Origin: Forficula auricularia
Taxonomy: Eukaryota; Arthropoda; Insecta; Dermaptera; Forficulidae
Direction: 5' to 3'
Length of the DNA stretch: 64,000 nt
NCBI GenBank assembly: GCA_024734495.1
Contig: JALMQS010000055.1
Location: 10,759,340 to 10,823,339, forward strand
Positions 1 to 11,271 of this stretch are shown one piece after another. The notes beneath the pieces were generated by a model. It searched no databases. It was not told where the DNA came from and was given only the letters and a program-made list of their open reading frames with translations. Each line of letters begins with the position of its first letter. Within the stretch, counting starts at the first letter, position 1. The position numbers and the translations under genes are program-made.

Positions 1-460
1 CATCTTGATTCAAGTCAGGAAAAAAAGCGAATCGATCTCCAAGGTTTTCGTATTTTTAGCATAACTAGGTCGCTTTCATGTTTGTTTTGGTGTATATTTA
101 CAGGCAGAAAATAATCGATGACGTCATAAACATCCCCCATGAAAAGAATTATACCCTTCGATTTTTCAAACAACCAAATAAATTTTATTTTTATCAATGA
201 AAATAAACCTTATCGAACAGAAAAGATATATATAGAAAGCAAGCATGTCGTTAACCAAGATTGTTTATATTCCTCAGAAAAATAGAATCCTTAATCCTAA
301 AAGTAACAAACTATTTGTGAACCAAATTTAGGCTTAAAATAGCTTCACTTACATCATTTTATTTGGTAATAAATAAAGAGATTTGCTTATAAGAACGAGG
401 TTTATTTTATTTTGACGATAAACAACGCGATGTGCTTCTGTTTTAGCTGGAGTCATTTTT
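1..460. other. AT-rich non-coding stretch
   Basis: No convincing coding, RNA or repeat structure is visible. It is simply the sequence that precedes the foldback element starting at 461. Confidence 0.5.
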
Positions 461-1155
461 AACCGACTTCAAAAAATGAGGAGGTTCTCTATTCGACTGA
501 ATTTTTTTTTTTTTTTGTGTCTATTTTACCTCATATCTCCGCCAATTGTGAACCGATTTTGAAAAAAATATTTGCATCTGGTTTAGTCTAGCTTCCGATT
601 GGTCCCGTTTTTTTTTTCATTGGTATTAGACTTTTTTGTTAGGTTTGTTCAGGCCTAACTTCTTTGTTTATGAACCGATTTCGATGATTCTTTTTTTTAT
701 TGGAAAGGGGGTATCTTAGGGATGGTGCTAAATTAATTTGGTCAAGTTCTGATTATATGATCACTATTAATAACATCACTAAAAGAGAAAAATAAAAATA
801 ATTTTTAAGAAAAAAATAAAACCGACTTCAAAAAAATTAAATGCAATAAATAAAATACACTAAAAGGTATAAAATAATTATTATCTTATTTAGTTACAAC
901 TAAACGACGAAATATTAACATGAAATTACTTTTTGAAGTCGGTGCCAAACAAACTATACCTATAAGCGAGCTTACCCGCCAAACGTACTAAGTAAGATCC
1001 GTCGAGTGCGATTCATAAAGGTATATGTTTGGCACCGACTTCAAAAAGTAATTTCATGTTAATATTTCGTCGTTTAGTTGTAACTAAATAAGATAATAAT
1101 TATTTTATACCTTTTAGTCTATTTTATTTGTTGCATTTAATTTTTGAAGTCGGTT
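461..1155 (+). mobile_element. ACCGACTTC-ended foldback element, copy 1
   Basis: The element begins with AACCGACTTCAAAAAA and ends with TTTTTGAAGTCGGTT, so its terminal 15 bp are inverted repeats. Inside is an outer arm (461-820) rich in short repeats of the type GAACCGATTTTGA. A second, inner inverted pair follows: 820-950 is the reverse complement of 1021-1155, around a loop of about 70 bp containing the word CTAAGTAAGATCCGTC. Related copies lie at 11489-12365, 13830-14602 and 16020-16425. There is no coding capacity, so it must be non-autonomous. Similar ACCGACTTCAAAAAA repeats are, to my recollection, abundant in other insect genomes. I cannot assign a transposon superfamily. Confidence 0.75.
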
Positions 1156-1458
1156 TTATTTTTTCTTATCAAAAGAGAATATTTTAGAAATAAAATCTTA
1201 TTTTATCAATTTATCAGTGGACATATCTTTAAATATCTGTACCTACATCGGTTAACTATTTCTGTATTTCTTTTTATTTCTGCTCTACCAAGTATCCACC
1301 TAAGAGCATTATTTTATAATAAATAAATAAATTTTCTAGATTCGAATAATTTATATTTCATATTTTTCTACCATTATTAAAAATTATACTTATTCTAACA
1401 AATGAATATCTTCAATCGATTATTACATTTTTTTCAAAACTCAAACGTCATTTTAGAG

Positions 1459-2029
1459 AAGTACCTTAAACTATGGGTCGTGACCCCATTTTGGTTCGAG
1501 TAACTGAATTTAGGGTCGCAAACAATGACATTGAAGCAATGAACAATAAAAAAATATAAAGTGCAGCGGCCAAAAAATTAATTCAAAAAATTAAAGTAGG
1601 TATAGTGAATTCTAGGTATACCTATCTCTCATTGAATTTGTAATAATTTGTGAAATGGCCATTTTGTATTATATAATAGATTATAGATATTTATTTATAC
1701 GAAGAGACGTCTTCAGCATTGGCGATTATGAAATAAAAATACAAATCAAATTTGAAAAATATTGAAGATACTCTAAAGTCCTGTTTGATTCTTTGAGACA
1801 AGCGGATCCATCTCATTAATACAATTTAGATTTAGTAATTGTAATTATGTATTTTTAATAAATGAAAAAAATTATTATATGTATTATTAATAAATATTTG
1901 CTTTAAAATAAATGTATTTATGATTTACTAGTAAAAATACCATATATCTATTATTCCCTATAATATGGGGTCGCGAAAAATTTTTCAGTTAAAATGGGGT
2001 CGCGAATGAAAATAGTTTAAGAAGACCTG
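1459..2029. mobile_element. hAT-type MITE with 8-bp target duplication
   Basis: The two ends are imperfect inverted repeats. The left end is AAGTACCTTAAACTATGGGT and the reverse complement of the right end is CAGGTCTTCTTAAACTATTT, each leading into GTCGCGACCCC-type sequence. The right end has the CAG terminus of hAT elements; the left end is eroded. The 8 bp on the left (TTTTAGAG, 1451-1458) and right (CTTTAGAG, 2030-2037) match at 7 of 8 positions, the TSD length expected for hAT. The 571-bp interior is AT-rich without an open frame, so it would depend on a transposase supplied elsewhere. Confidence 0.7.
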
Positions 2030-2118
2030 CTTTAGAGCAAAGTTTCTCAAATTAAGGGTCGCAAATCCTAGAATGTACCGAGTAAAAAAGTAAGTATATA
2101 CAAAGGTCATATACTTAT

Positions 2119-3390
2119 AATAATAAAACTTGAGCAAGATGCGAGGTAGGTTTCACAAAAAAAGAAATAAAACAATAAATTTTAAGGAGTTAGGTGTTGG
2201 TTCTAGGTGAAACATTTTAATATTATAATAAAACTTGAGCAAAATGCGAGGTAGGTTTCACAAAAAAGAAATTGAGTTTTGAATTCGATATATTTCGGTG
2301 GTGAGCCCATCATCAGGAGTCTATACATTGGAAAAATAGTTCTACAAGTAACAATTTTTTAAAATTTTTTGAAATTTATGTGGTGAGGGAAAAGTAGGGG
2401 GAAGAGGAGAAGTTGTTCTAAGAATTATTATTATTTTCAATTGAGTTTTGAACCGGCTGAAGTGAAGCTATACCTGCTATTATAATAACGAATGGGAATG
2501 TACATGAAAGGGTACAACTGGAAAGGTACATGAGAGGGTACAATTACCCTAATATATTCAATGTGCGAACAATGGAAGGAATGTTAAGTTAATTTATTAT
2601 AATATATAATCAATAATTGTATTTTTATACACTTCCGATTATTTAAAATATTTGATATATTTGAGAGGGCTATTTTAATTTCGGTGGATTCTAAGAGATC
2701 CAATTTAAGGCCTTTTCTTTCGAAATGAATGGGGATAGGGTTATTATTAGAGGTTGAATGATTGGATTCATGTAAGTGAATTGCGAAGGCTGAGTTCGAA
2801 TCTAAATTAATGTTATCAGATCTATTGAGACGATTAAAAGCTCTTATAGGCTCAGAGTAACGTATTTTGAATGAGCGGCCTGTCTGCCCTATATAAAAAG
2901 CATCACAATCTTGACAAGTTAATTTATAAGCTCCTGATTTGTCTAATTTATCAATTTTGTCTATTTTATTGTTAATTAATTGGTAGCCTAAATTGTTGTT
3001 GTTGTATAAAGCAGGAGTGATTCCATGTGATCTAAGAGTATAAGCTCACCCCCGAAAATATATCGAATTCAAAACTCAATTTTGTTTTATTTCTTTTTTG
3101 TGAAACCCACCTCGCATTTTTTGCTCAAGTTTTATTATTATAAAATAAAACAAAATTGAGTTTTGAATTCGATATATTTCGGGGGTGAGCCCATCATCAG
3201 GAGTCAAAGAAAACTCAGTTCAGTTTTTCTCTGACTCCTGATGATGGGCTCACCCCCGAAATATATCGAATTCAAAACTCAATTTTGTATTATTTCTTTT
3301 TTTGTGAAACCTACCTCGCATCTTGATCAAGTTTTATTATTATATTAAAATGTTTCACCTAGAACCAACACCTAACTCCTTAAAAGTTAG
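2119..3390 (-). mobile_element. Penelope-like element remnant with inverted flanking repeats
   Basis: A GIY-YIG coding fragment (2584-3045, minus) is bracketed by the same roughly 150-200-bp repeat in opposite orientations: 2119-2325 on one side, 3040-3140 and 3215-3390 on the other. The repeat contains TTTGAATTCGATATATTTCG next to GAGCCCATCATCAGGAGTC. Read on its sense strand this gives CTGATGA, a GGG..CCC hairpin and CGAAATATATC, which resembles a hammerhead ribozyme core. A further head-to-head pair (3148-3205 / 3230-3290) forms a hairpin. Penelope-like elements are known for terminal repeats in inverted, partly truncated arrangement and for hammerhead motifs in those repeats, which fits. 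The reverse transcriptase part is missing. Confidence 0.75.
2584..3045 (-). pseudogene. GIY-YIG endonuclease fragment of a Penelope-like element
   Basis: An uninterrupted 153-codon frame without an initiator codon, preceded by an in-frame stop at 3046-3048 and ended by TAA at 2584-2586. It opens with LRSHGITPALYNNN, then carries the GIY-YIG signature AYKLTCQDCDAFYIGQTGR (about residues 37-55), followed by SFKIRY and a downstream HLHESNH segment of the kind that supplies the catalytic Glu. In Penelope-like retroelements this domain is C-terminal to the reverse transcriptase and nicks target DNA. Only the C-terminal part survives, so the piece is a 5'-truncated relic, but its frame is intact over more than 450 bp, suggesting it is not very old. 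Confidence 0.8.
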
Positions 3391-4096
3391 TTATATACTT
3401 ATATTATATGCAAAAAAGGTTCTAGTCTCAAGAAGCCAAAAGTCCGGTTAGTGATTTCATCGCTTAAGTTTTTAGATAATTTTTCGATGATGACAGGTGT
3501 TTCAAGAAATACACTTTGAATAGTTTATTGTACCTATTTTTAATTATTACTAGGTGTGCTCTACCTCTGACTGCATTAAATAGCTCAGCCCCTCATCATC
3601 AGCAAGATTTATGAAGAGCGTACCAAAAAAAAGCTTTTAGTTTTTCATCCATTTTTTTATTGAAAAGTGAGTCTCCTCATTGTTTACTGTAGGTACTCGT
3701 ACTTTCCGATTGGATTTTGAAAGGTTCAAACATGAAGTTTCAGGAAAAATTACACTATTATTAAAATATAGAAAAAAAATAGTTGATTTCTTCTTAAGTG
3801 ATACATTGAAAATTAATTAATTTACTAGTTAATTAATATTTTTTATAATAATTTAGAATGTGAGGGACCAAGAGAGAGCTACCCATTCTGAGGTAGAAAT
3901 GCCACCTTGTGGTGTCCAAAGAGAATTTTGTAGTAGTTTTTGATAAAAAATTTATTATAATATAAAAAAAAAGTAAATATTCATCTATACTGTATATATT
4001 ACATTTTTAAAATAATAAGTTTGATAAGAAAAGTAATTATTTATTACGTAGGAGTTTGCAATTATAAATAGCTATAATATTTAATATAATCTAAAA

Positions 4097-4770
4097 CAGG
4101 GGTGTCCAACCTTTTGGCATACACGGCCCACATTTGAAGTAAAAAAATTGTCTCGGACCGCAGATGAAAAATAATAATTCTATTGATATTTGTTATTCAA
4201 AAAAGATACTTAATAATGTAGAAATAAGAACTTGAAATATTTTTTTAGCTGATAGTGAGCTTCACATTTTACTTTTCGTAAATTGTATAATTGAAAATAT
4301 CTTCTCGCATACGTAAATAAATACATACATATTTACAAAAAGTGATATTATGTATTAGTATTTGTTTATATTTATTCCTGGGCCCTGGCTAAATAATTAA
4401 TATTAAATTCTAATAAAGAGACAATATTTAATTTTACTTTCTGATCGTTATCTAATTGTTGTTCTAGATTCTAGAACATTCAATCAGTAAGTTTGCAGGT
4501 AGAAAATTTATTTCTAATGAAAATGAAGTAGAAAATAGACCAAAATGATGATTATTTTTTCGGAAATCTTGAAATCTAGTGCCGGGGATTCAAAATTTAA
4601 AATTAGCACTTTTATTTTTCGAAATCTTCACAGTAGATTTTCAGATTTCTTATTTTAGAAAAAAAAATTATCATGCCAAATTGTTGTGTGTTTTCCAGTA
4701 TCTACATATAAATCTCAATGTTTTAAGGAATTTTGTGACTTTATATTGGGCCACATGTTGGACAGCCCTG
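4097..4770. mobile_element. hAT-type MITE (CAGGG...CCCTG ends)
   Basis: The left end CAGGGGTGTCCAACCTTTTG and the reverse complement of the right end, CAGGGCTGTCCAACATGTGG, are imperfect inverted repeats of a widespread hAT terminal type, continuing into GGCCCACATTTG-like sequence. The 674-bp interior is AT-rich with no credible open frame. I could not find a clean 8-bp target duplication. The left end also pairs with a longer inverted terminus at 5160-5224 beyond the assembly gap, so the true right end could be either. Confidence 0.6.
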
Positions 4771-4944
4771 GTTTACTATAAATCGAATGGGATTAAAGAA
4801 TGATATGAGGAATGATAATTTATTTTTAAAAGGGTCACGGATATAATAATCCCTGGCTATCCATTATCTATTGACATGTAAGAACGTGCAAAGATCTAAA
4901 AGACAAGTTAGAAAAATTATCAATTAATTAAATTGAAAGTTTTT

Positions 4945-5059
4945 GTACCGAGGGTAGCAGAATTTTTATATATTGAAGGAGACAATAAAAGAGTGTGTCT
5001 TCTGCGGGAATTATAAATTTTATTTATAACGAGACTATAGTTTCGAGGGCTTTGCCCTC
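4945..5059 (-). repeat. PLE-type terminal repeat with hammerhead-like hairpin, cut by gap
   Basis: This contains the recurring word pair GAGGGTAGCAGA...GTGTCTTCTGC and then GAGACTATAGTTTCGAGGGC at 5030-5049. On the minus strand the sequence leaving the gap reads GAGGGC-AAA-GCCCTC-GAAAC-TATAGTC. This is a perfect 6-bp hairpin followed by the GAAA and short loop of a hammerhead-like core. The CTGATGA half would lie inside the N run. The same arrangement is complete at 26155-26203. Confidence 0.55.
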
Positions 5060-5159
5060 NNNNNNNNNNNNNNNNNNNNNNNNNNNNNNNNNNNNNNNNN
5101 NNNNNNNNNNNNNNNNNNNNNNNNNNNNNNNNNNNNNNNNNNNNNNNNNNNNNNNNNNN
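5060..5159. other. assembly gap (100 N)
   Basis: Exactly one hundred N characters, which is the conventional placeholder for a gap of unknown size. It begins directly after a self-complementary hairpin and ends inside a hAT terminal repeat, so an unresolved foldback is a likely cause. Confidence 0.99.
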
Positions 5160-5224
5160 CGCGGTCCGGGACAATTTTTTTCTTCAAATGTGGCCCGTGT
5201 AAGCCAAAAGGTTGGAAACCCCTG
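5160..5224. mobile_element. hAT terminal repeat (right end)
   Basis: This is the near-perfect reverse complement of 4097-4165. GCGGTCCGGGACAA, CAAATGTGGCCCGTGT and GGTTGGAAACCCCTG mirror the left end of the hAT element at 4097. Flanking TTTTAG mirrors CTAAAA on the left. Either it closes a larger element that contains the gap, or it belongs to a second copy in inverse orientation. Confidence 0.55.
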
Positions 5225-5442
5225 TTTTAGAAAATAGTGAATAAAATGTATTCCTAAAAATAGAAGTTAATATTCATTTGATATATGTGTTAAAATTTGT
5301 TTTCAAAAAAATCATTTTAAATCATATGCCTGTCTGTCGTCTGGATTCCTATAACAATTATTTAAAAAACCAATGGAAAGCTGTAGAAAATTTATTCTAC
5401 TGCAAAATATTAGTATTTATCAAAACGAATAATTTAGGATTT

Positions 5443-6085
5443 TCAGATGAAAAATAGTGAAAATGATGAAAGAAGGAGTTACACCAAAAAGATGCACCCC
5501 CTGAAGGCCTGGGTTAGCCCCTCCATCGTAATAAGGAAGGAAGGGGGGATTTTCCGGGCTTGTCAGGGGTCGAAGATATCTGCAGATACGGGTCTTATAA
5601 AGCTGAAGGTTATAAGTCGCGGGGAAGACGGTGGCAGGGAGCGAGTTCCAGCCTCTGGAGATCATGGATAAAAGAGTTGGCGAAAGCGTTGGTTCGGCTT
5701 TTATCCAATTTGACAGCGTAGGGGTGCTGAGCTTTCGAAAACCGCGTGTTTCTCTTAAAGAGGGCTTTAGGGGGGATAATTGATTTCATCTCTACTGAAC
5801 AGACACCATGATAGTATCTGTAGTACAGGGAAAGGGCAGAAACAGTTATTCGGTGAGCCAGGTTGTCGATTGAGTTATTTAGGGCCGGGTCTCCTATTAG
5901 TTTAATTGCTCGCTTCTGAATTGCATCCAGTGTGGCAAGAGAATGCTTGGAGGCCCCTCTCCACAGATGAGAGCCATATTCGAGACAGGGACGAATGTGA
6001 GCCTTATACAGTGTAAGAAGTTGACTGGGAGTATAATGGCGTCTAGACCTAAAGAGGAGACCAAGCTTGTGCCCTGCAACTTTTC
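5443..6085 (-). pseudogene. LINE reverse transcriptase C-terminal fragment (CR1/jockey-like)
   Basis: Minus-strand translation gives the post-catalytic region of a non-LTR retrotransposon polyprotein: YKAHIRPCLEYGSHLWRGAS, LDAIQKRAIKLI, ALSLYYRYYHG, then after a frameshift near 5660 WNSLPATVFPATYNLQ and a 3' untranslated tail ending at TTTCATCATTTTCACT. The 5' end is truncated at about 6085, as is usual for LINE insertions. The same family is present at 12945-13828, 36735-37315, 40975-41130, 45445-45585 and 61869-62019. Clade assignment (CR1/L2/jockey group) is from motif memory only. Confidence 0.8.
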
Positions 6086-6089
6086 TTCA

Positions 6090-7010
6090 TGTGCCTTGAC
6101 CAGTTACCATATAACTATATGTTTCTAATTACAAGTTGTATATTGTATTTCATTTCTTAGTAAATGATTACTGACTATCCATGATAGTTAATTTAATCTG
6201 AATTTTGCTAGTTTTTTCAGTGGAGTTGATTGTACCTGTGAGCTAATTTTCAAACCCTCCATAATGCATTATTCATTATATTATCTCTTGATATAAAGTA
6301 GTCCGTTTAGGAAATGAACATAAGCAACGTAACACCACCGTAGATGAATATTAAACATCGAAACCCGACCTCTTGACAGCAATCCAAAATCAAACAGGAT
6401 AAAAAAAAATATCCAGGAGAGGGGACCAAGAGTTACTCCTTAGTTCCCTTACCCAAAGAAGCAATTAAAATTCCTTCTTCCGGAATCGTTCATTTCTGCT
6501 GCCGACCTTGATAATCGTTTCGTGAGTTTGTTGGTACTCCTTACTTTTTTTACTTTTTATTTTTACTCCATTGAATACCAAGCCAGTCAAGCTCTTAATG
6601 AAGTTCATTTAATATTGATTTTCCATTTTGATCAAAAGCTAAGTTGTAAATTACGTAATGTTCTCTCACTCGGCGTTAAAATGAAAATGGGTAATATTTA
6701 TATGATAATTAAGAAATTAACCTTGAGTGATTTATAAATAAACTTGGGAATAATGAAAGGTTTTTTTTTTCTTTCCATTTTCTATATAAATAGAGAAACA
6801 TTTTAAAATGAAAATGAAACTCTGGTGGTTGTTTGTTTGGGTAGGTCAATGTAATGGAGTAGTTAGGGATTTTTCCTCTAGGGGGGCAGCCGGCCAACTG
6901 ATTAGCCACCACGCGGTTTCCATTTCGGTAATCCGATTAGAGATCAACTAACTTTTTACTAAAATTGACCAATTTAGGAAGTAACGAAATAATTTAATGA
7001 GAAATGCATT
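6090..7010. other. unannotated AT-rich stretch
   Basis: No gene or clear repeat. A short GC-richer patch near 6875-6915 (GGGGGGCAGCCGGCC) may be an eroded transposon end, but nothing pairs with it nearby. Confidence 0.4.
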
Positions 7011-7014
7011 AGTG

Positions 7015-7117
7015 ATGCCTCGTAATAATGGGGTTTCGATTTTTCTATGGGGGCAATGAGTTTTGTGGGGTGGGGGCACTGCCCTCCTTGCCCCCCTCCT
7101 AACTACGCCCATGGGTC
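7015..7117 (-). mobile_element. hAT terminus, CATGGGCGTAGTTAGG type
   Basis: The reverse complement begins CATGGGCGTAGTTAGGAGGG and runs into a C/G-rich stretch, then AAAACTCATTGCCCCC and AATCGAAACCCC. This is a very common hAT-type terminal sequence. A second copy of the same end, about 80% alike, is at 31327-31417. No opposite end was located. Confidence 0.5.
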
Positions 7118-7689
7118 AATGGTAATAAGTAAAATTTGCTTATGGTGAATTCGTTATTCCTATTAAAATGAATAATCTTTTATGAGTTGCTAGCTGACGA
7201 CCAGGCCTTTGGCCCGCCGTCATCTAGTCCCTGGCGGGGAGCGTCTCGTTCATACCAATTTAATAATTGAAATTTAAAATGATATTGTAAGTATTGAAAG
7301 AATGTGCTGACTGAAATTGATTCAACAATAAGGAACAATAAAGAAAGATTTATTTAACACATTATCTAAGCAAGATCTCTATCTGACCAATCAGAATCGT
7401 CCTAATATTTTAACGCTTTGCCATTGGCTATGCACTCGCCAATCAGATCATTTGGATACAAACATATATACTTTTCCATTTTTTATATATAGATGATTAT
7501 AAGTTACATTAAACATTAAACTAATTAATTAAAAATAGTACTAGCTTAGAGGAATAAAGGACTTTAAAATGTAATTAAAAAAAAACTTTTTTAGGGTAGG
7601 TTCTCGAGGTAGTTAAATAGAATTTTAATTTGATATTCCATTTACCTCGAGTAACTAATCCAATTAAATTACCTATTTTCAAAAGATAT

Positions 7690-8265
7690 TTAGAAAAAAA
7701 TTAAATCCTAATGTACTAATATTTGTGGATCAATGTATCAAAAACTAATCAGCACTTCATTCTGTTGAAATAATGGTATGTTCTTAATTTCTTTACGATT
7801 ATGCTTAGAGAAAGTGGTGTAGGTTTTAGGTGAAACATGGTATTCCGAAATAATAATCCGAAATATATTGAGTTTGTACAAACCTCTTTGAGTTTTATTT
7901 CATTCACTGTGAAACTACACACCCTTTACTTTATTAATTCATTATGATTAGTTTTAACAGTGTGGAAAAATCGTCGATGAAAAACTGAATTTATACATAC
8001 AAACATCCATCCATCCATTCTTCAGTTTGCATGGACTAAATGAAAAAATTACATCTTTTAGGCTCTCTTCGTGTTATTTATGGCAATATCATTAATTCCT
8101 AAAATTCGACCTAATTGAATACTACAATTTTTGAGTTTGTTTGGGATCATAGTGTCGATACTTTTTACTTGGTGGCCTTTTGAAGTTGACCTTGACGCCT
8201 GACCGAAAACAATACTTTATTCCATAGAGCTACGTTATGGATGAAGTAAAAATCTTAGCATATTT
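7690..8265. repeat. dispersed repeat shared with 34020-34400
   Basis: Blocks such as AAAAACTAATCAGC, GAATACTACAATTT and CAATACTTTA occur in the same order at 34020-34400, with ATTGAATACTACAATTT and a GACC-rich patch in between. A smaller element (7812-7935) interrupts this copy. I see no coding potential in either copy and do not know the class. Confidence 0.5.
7812..7935. mobile_element. short inverted-repeat element (TGTAGGTTTTAGGTGAAAC)
   Basis: The left edge reads GTGGTGTAGGTTTTAGGTGA and the right edge, reversed, GGGTGTGTAGTTTCACAGTG, so the ends are loosely inverted. Related left ends occur at 2186-2215, 8687-8712 and 16678-16708, and in inverse form at 3345-3385. Probably a small non-autonomous element; class unknown. 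Confidence 0.4.
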
Positions 8266-8269
8266 AGAA

Positions 8270-9300
8270 TTGTACATGAATTTACATATCACACAAAAAT
8301 AACAAACCAGTATTTAAATAAAATAACATATTAAAAGTAAATTTATTTAATTGGATTTTGTTTAAAAATACCCACTATTAAATGAGATGTGAACACATGA
8401 CATTTAGGTAAAATCTCCCCCCCCCCCCTCCCCCCACCAGAACAAGGAAAAAAATGAAAGTAAAAAATTGAGAAAAATAAACAAATGAAAATGAAAAAAA
8501 TATTTGGTAAATTTTCGAAATACTATGTCCAAAAAAAGGTACTTACATCCTATAGATATAAATTAATTAGATATCATATAAATATCTGGATATCTATGCG
8601 CGTGTGTGTGTTAGCCCCCCCCCCCAATGGCAAAATTCTGGTTGCCCCACTGACTCTAACTAGAAAATATATTAAACTAAGAGAGTGCGGTGTTGGTTTA
8701 TAGTGAAACATTATAATTTATAAAATACTAGTATATCATTTATTTTCAATAATAATTCAATAATTGAAAGTTAAATTTATAAAATTGAATTTAGAAAACT
8801 TGGAAGAATCATATAGAATACTACTACTTCTTCTATTTCGCTTATTACTTAGTTTATTACTGGTATACAAAACTTCCAGATAATCTTCTGAATATCTTTA
8901 AATGTCAGCTAAATTATCAAAGCATCAGATATAATATGTAAAACCACAAAGTTATACCCTAAAACGGCCTCAATCTAACAGATATTGTGATTTGACGGCT
9001 AAGTTGACCAAGGTAAATAAACCGGCCCTGAAAGTCGTAGCATGATCTCAACAGTTTTTCATTGTCAGAATGAACCTAATAGAAATATTTTTATTTTATT
9101 TTTTTATCGAAATTAATGAACTAATTCAAGCATTTACTTTATGTGCTGAGAACTTCACAGTGTAGGAGGAGTCACTTTCGATATTAGATTAAATGCCAAA
9201 AAATTGGCCATAAATTTAACCTTTGTGTTATAGACCAGTAGATACGGTAGAGTATCGATATTTTTTGGGTGCTTTCATCGTTTTAAATATATTCTACTCT
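8270..9300. other. AT-rich non-coding stretch
   Basis: A poly-C run near 8417-8436 and a second at 8617-8627 are the only notable features. No gene or structured repeat is seen. Confidence 0.4.
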
Positions 9301-9309
9301 TATAATAGG

Positions 9310-9530
9310 CCAGATTAATTTGTAGCAACGCTAACGTAATGCTGCCGACAGGGGGCGCTGGTGCCGTCGGTATATTTGTGTTTTGAGTCGAGATAAACAT
9401 GAAGTACACGTGATTGGCTCAGTTAACCTATAATCGGAGTGGGTGCTCATACTTGAGAACGTCGCAGAATAAGTCGATCGAAACTTTGTATTTATTTGTT
9501 TCAATAAATAATTATAATTAATCATGTGTG
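9310..9530. other. GC-richer patch, possible LTR or exon remnant
   Basis: The segment GCTGCCGACAGGGGGCGCTG stands out from the AT-rich surroundings and is followed 170 bp later by two AATAAA-type signals (TCAATAAATAA). This could be a solo LTR fragment or an old UTR. No matching second copy exists in the window and no target duplication could be seen. Confidence 0.2.
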
Positions 9531-9659
9531 ATTTAAATAAAAATTCAAACTTTAATCAAATTAATCACAAAAATAAAAGCTTCAACAGCTTCATTACTAA
9601 AAACTATATATTTTTGATTTAGACTTTGTGTCGAGATAATATTGTATTCATTTGAACTC

Positions 9660-9860
9660 AAATGAAAATGAAAAACACCAATTGATTTTAAATTAAGAAA
9701 CATTAAATATATTAACGAGGCAAATTTGAAATATAATTGTCAGTTCGGATTTTAAACTGAAGGACTCGAATCGATTTTCATTAACGAGGCAAATTTGAAA
9801 TATAATTGTAATTTGAACTCGAATTTTGAAATGAAAGACTCCAATTGATTTTATATTTTG
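9660..9860. repeat. imperfect tandem duplication (~90 bp unit)
   Basis: The word TTAACGAGGCAAATTTGAAA with flanking TATAATTGT occurs twice (9714 and 9781), each followed by an ACTC(G/C)AATYGATTTT motif. It appears to be an old local duplication. Confidence 0.5.
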
Positions 9861-9905
9861 TTTATTGGGCCTCCGAGGAGCGGGCCGCCTCTTACAAAGA
9901 CAAAA
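9845..9905 (-). other. possible LINE 3' end
   Basis: On the minus strand, CTTTGTAAGAGGCGGCCCGC is followed by CTCCTCGGAGGCCCAATAAA, a compact GC-rich hairpin next to a polyadenylation-like signal. I recall similar tails on insect non-LTR elements, but no coding match is present. Confidence 0.25.
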
Positions 9906-9909
9906 GACC

Positions 9910-11270
9910 ATTACACAAATTTATTTACAAACTTTTCAGCTTCAGAACAAATTAATTCAGATTCAGAGCGGCTGGCTGAGAGACCCAGGATTAATAAGAG
10001 AGAGGAAAAATAATTAAGAAACATTAAATATATTTATAACTATTCCTCCCCCCCACCCCTCACCACTCAAAAATTAAATATTCAATTCGCTTTTCTTTGC
10101 GCACAGAAGAAGAAATTAATCACATCTTATTTGATTTATATTTTATATATTATTTGTTTATTTTTTTAATAATTTGCCACTTTTTTATAATTTTTTAAAA
10201 ATCTAAATTTTGTTATTCTTATTTTTTGATTTTTACAAAATTGAACGACTTAAGACACGCATGCCCGAGTTTCTCATGGCAATACTGGAGCAGCCTGTCA
10301 TACAAACAACACCTGATCTCTTTTAAATATTTGGAGCCTTATATCGATTATCGATCCCAAATTTTAAAAAAATGATATAATATAATTCTCCTCCTCACAC
10401 GATCCCACTTATTTAAATTAATCTATTTCCACACAAAAAATATCACAATGCTGTAGATTATAGAAAAAAAAATACTTCCAGATTCATATCTAGAGCCTCA
10501 TTTCTGTAGCTGTGTCAGGACGAAAATGAGGCAAAACTTTTAAGAGACTATGTATTTTCGGGAATTTACAGGTATACATTTGGAGTGTGGTTTTTTAAGA
10601 AGGAATAAAATTTTTTTTGGACCGAGACGCCGCCGACCAGCCCGGAGGACCGAGCTTCGAGGGCATGCCGAAAGCATGCACGATAAGCTCGTATATTATA
10701 CTCTTATATAGTAGAAAGCGAGGGGTGAACCGAAACCTAATATAGTGTACACTTACTTCCACTTCCACTTTCATTTCCAAGTAGAAGACAATAAGATGGA
10801 GAGTTTTCTAATGATTCCAAAATAATTCCACATAATTCCCGACGTGTACACCTAATTCCAGTCGCGGTTCTTGCCCCTCGGTAGAAAGTAAGAAAACTTT
10901 AACGAAATTGTATTTCATAATTTCTATATAAAATACTCATTTTAATAGATGATAACTTACCTATAATATTCTTCGAAATGAAATTTTATTTCTTATCAAA
11001 ATTGAAAAATTACTCATAGGGGGGGGGCTTCTTAGATTATCTCTGTTGGCGAAGTTTGCAAAAAGATATTCTTTTCGAAATATTTTAAAGAAAGTAAATT
11101 TTTTGTGTTTCTTTATAAAATACTCAATTTAAAAAGAGTATAATTTTCCTGGACCAAGATCAAAAAAAATACTCTTTGTAAAGTATACGAGAATACAATA
11201 TGTCAAATGAAATCTAAATAAATTTATATTTTGGTTTGTTTGTAATGGAATTTTTGAATTTCATTTTGGT
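9910..11270. other. AT-rich stretch with a small GC islet
   Basis: Mostly featureless AT-rich sequence. An islet at 10619-10690 (GACGCCGCCGACCAGCCCGG) is unexplained, and I could not recognise a protein or RNA in it on either strand. Confidence 0.35.
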
Positions 11271-11271
11271 C

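Noticed and set aside
4097..5224. Single hAT element spanning the gap with certain ends
   Set aside because: An alternative right end exists at 4770 and no direct 8-bp duplication supports either choice, so both are reported separately.
9310..9530. Complete solo LTR
   Set aside because: A polyadenylation-like signal is present but no TG...CA boundary with target duplication could be fixed.
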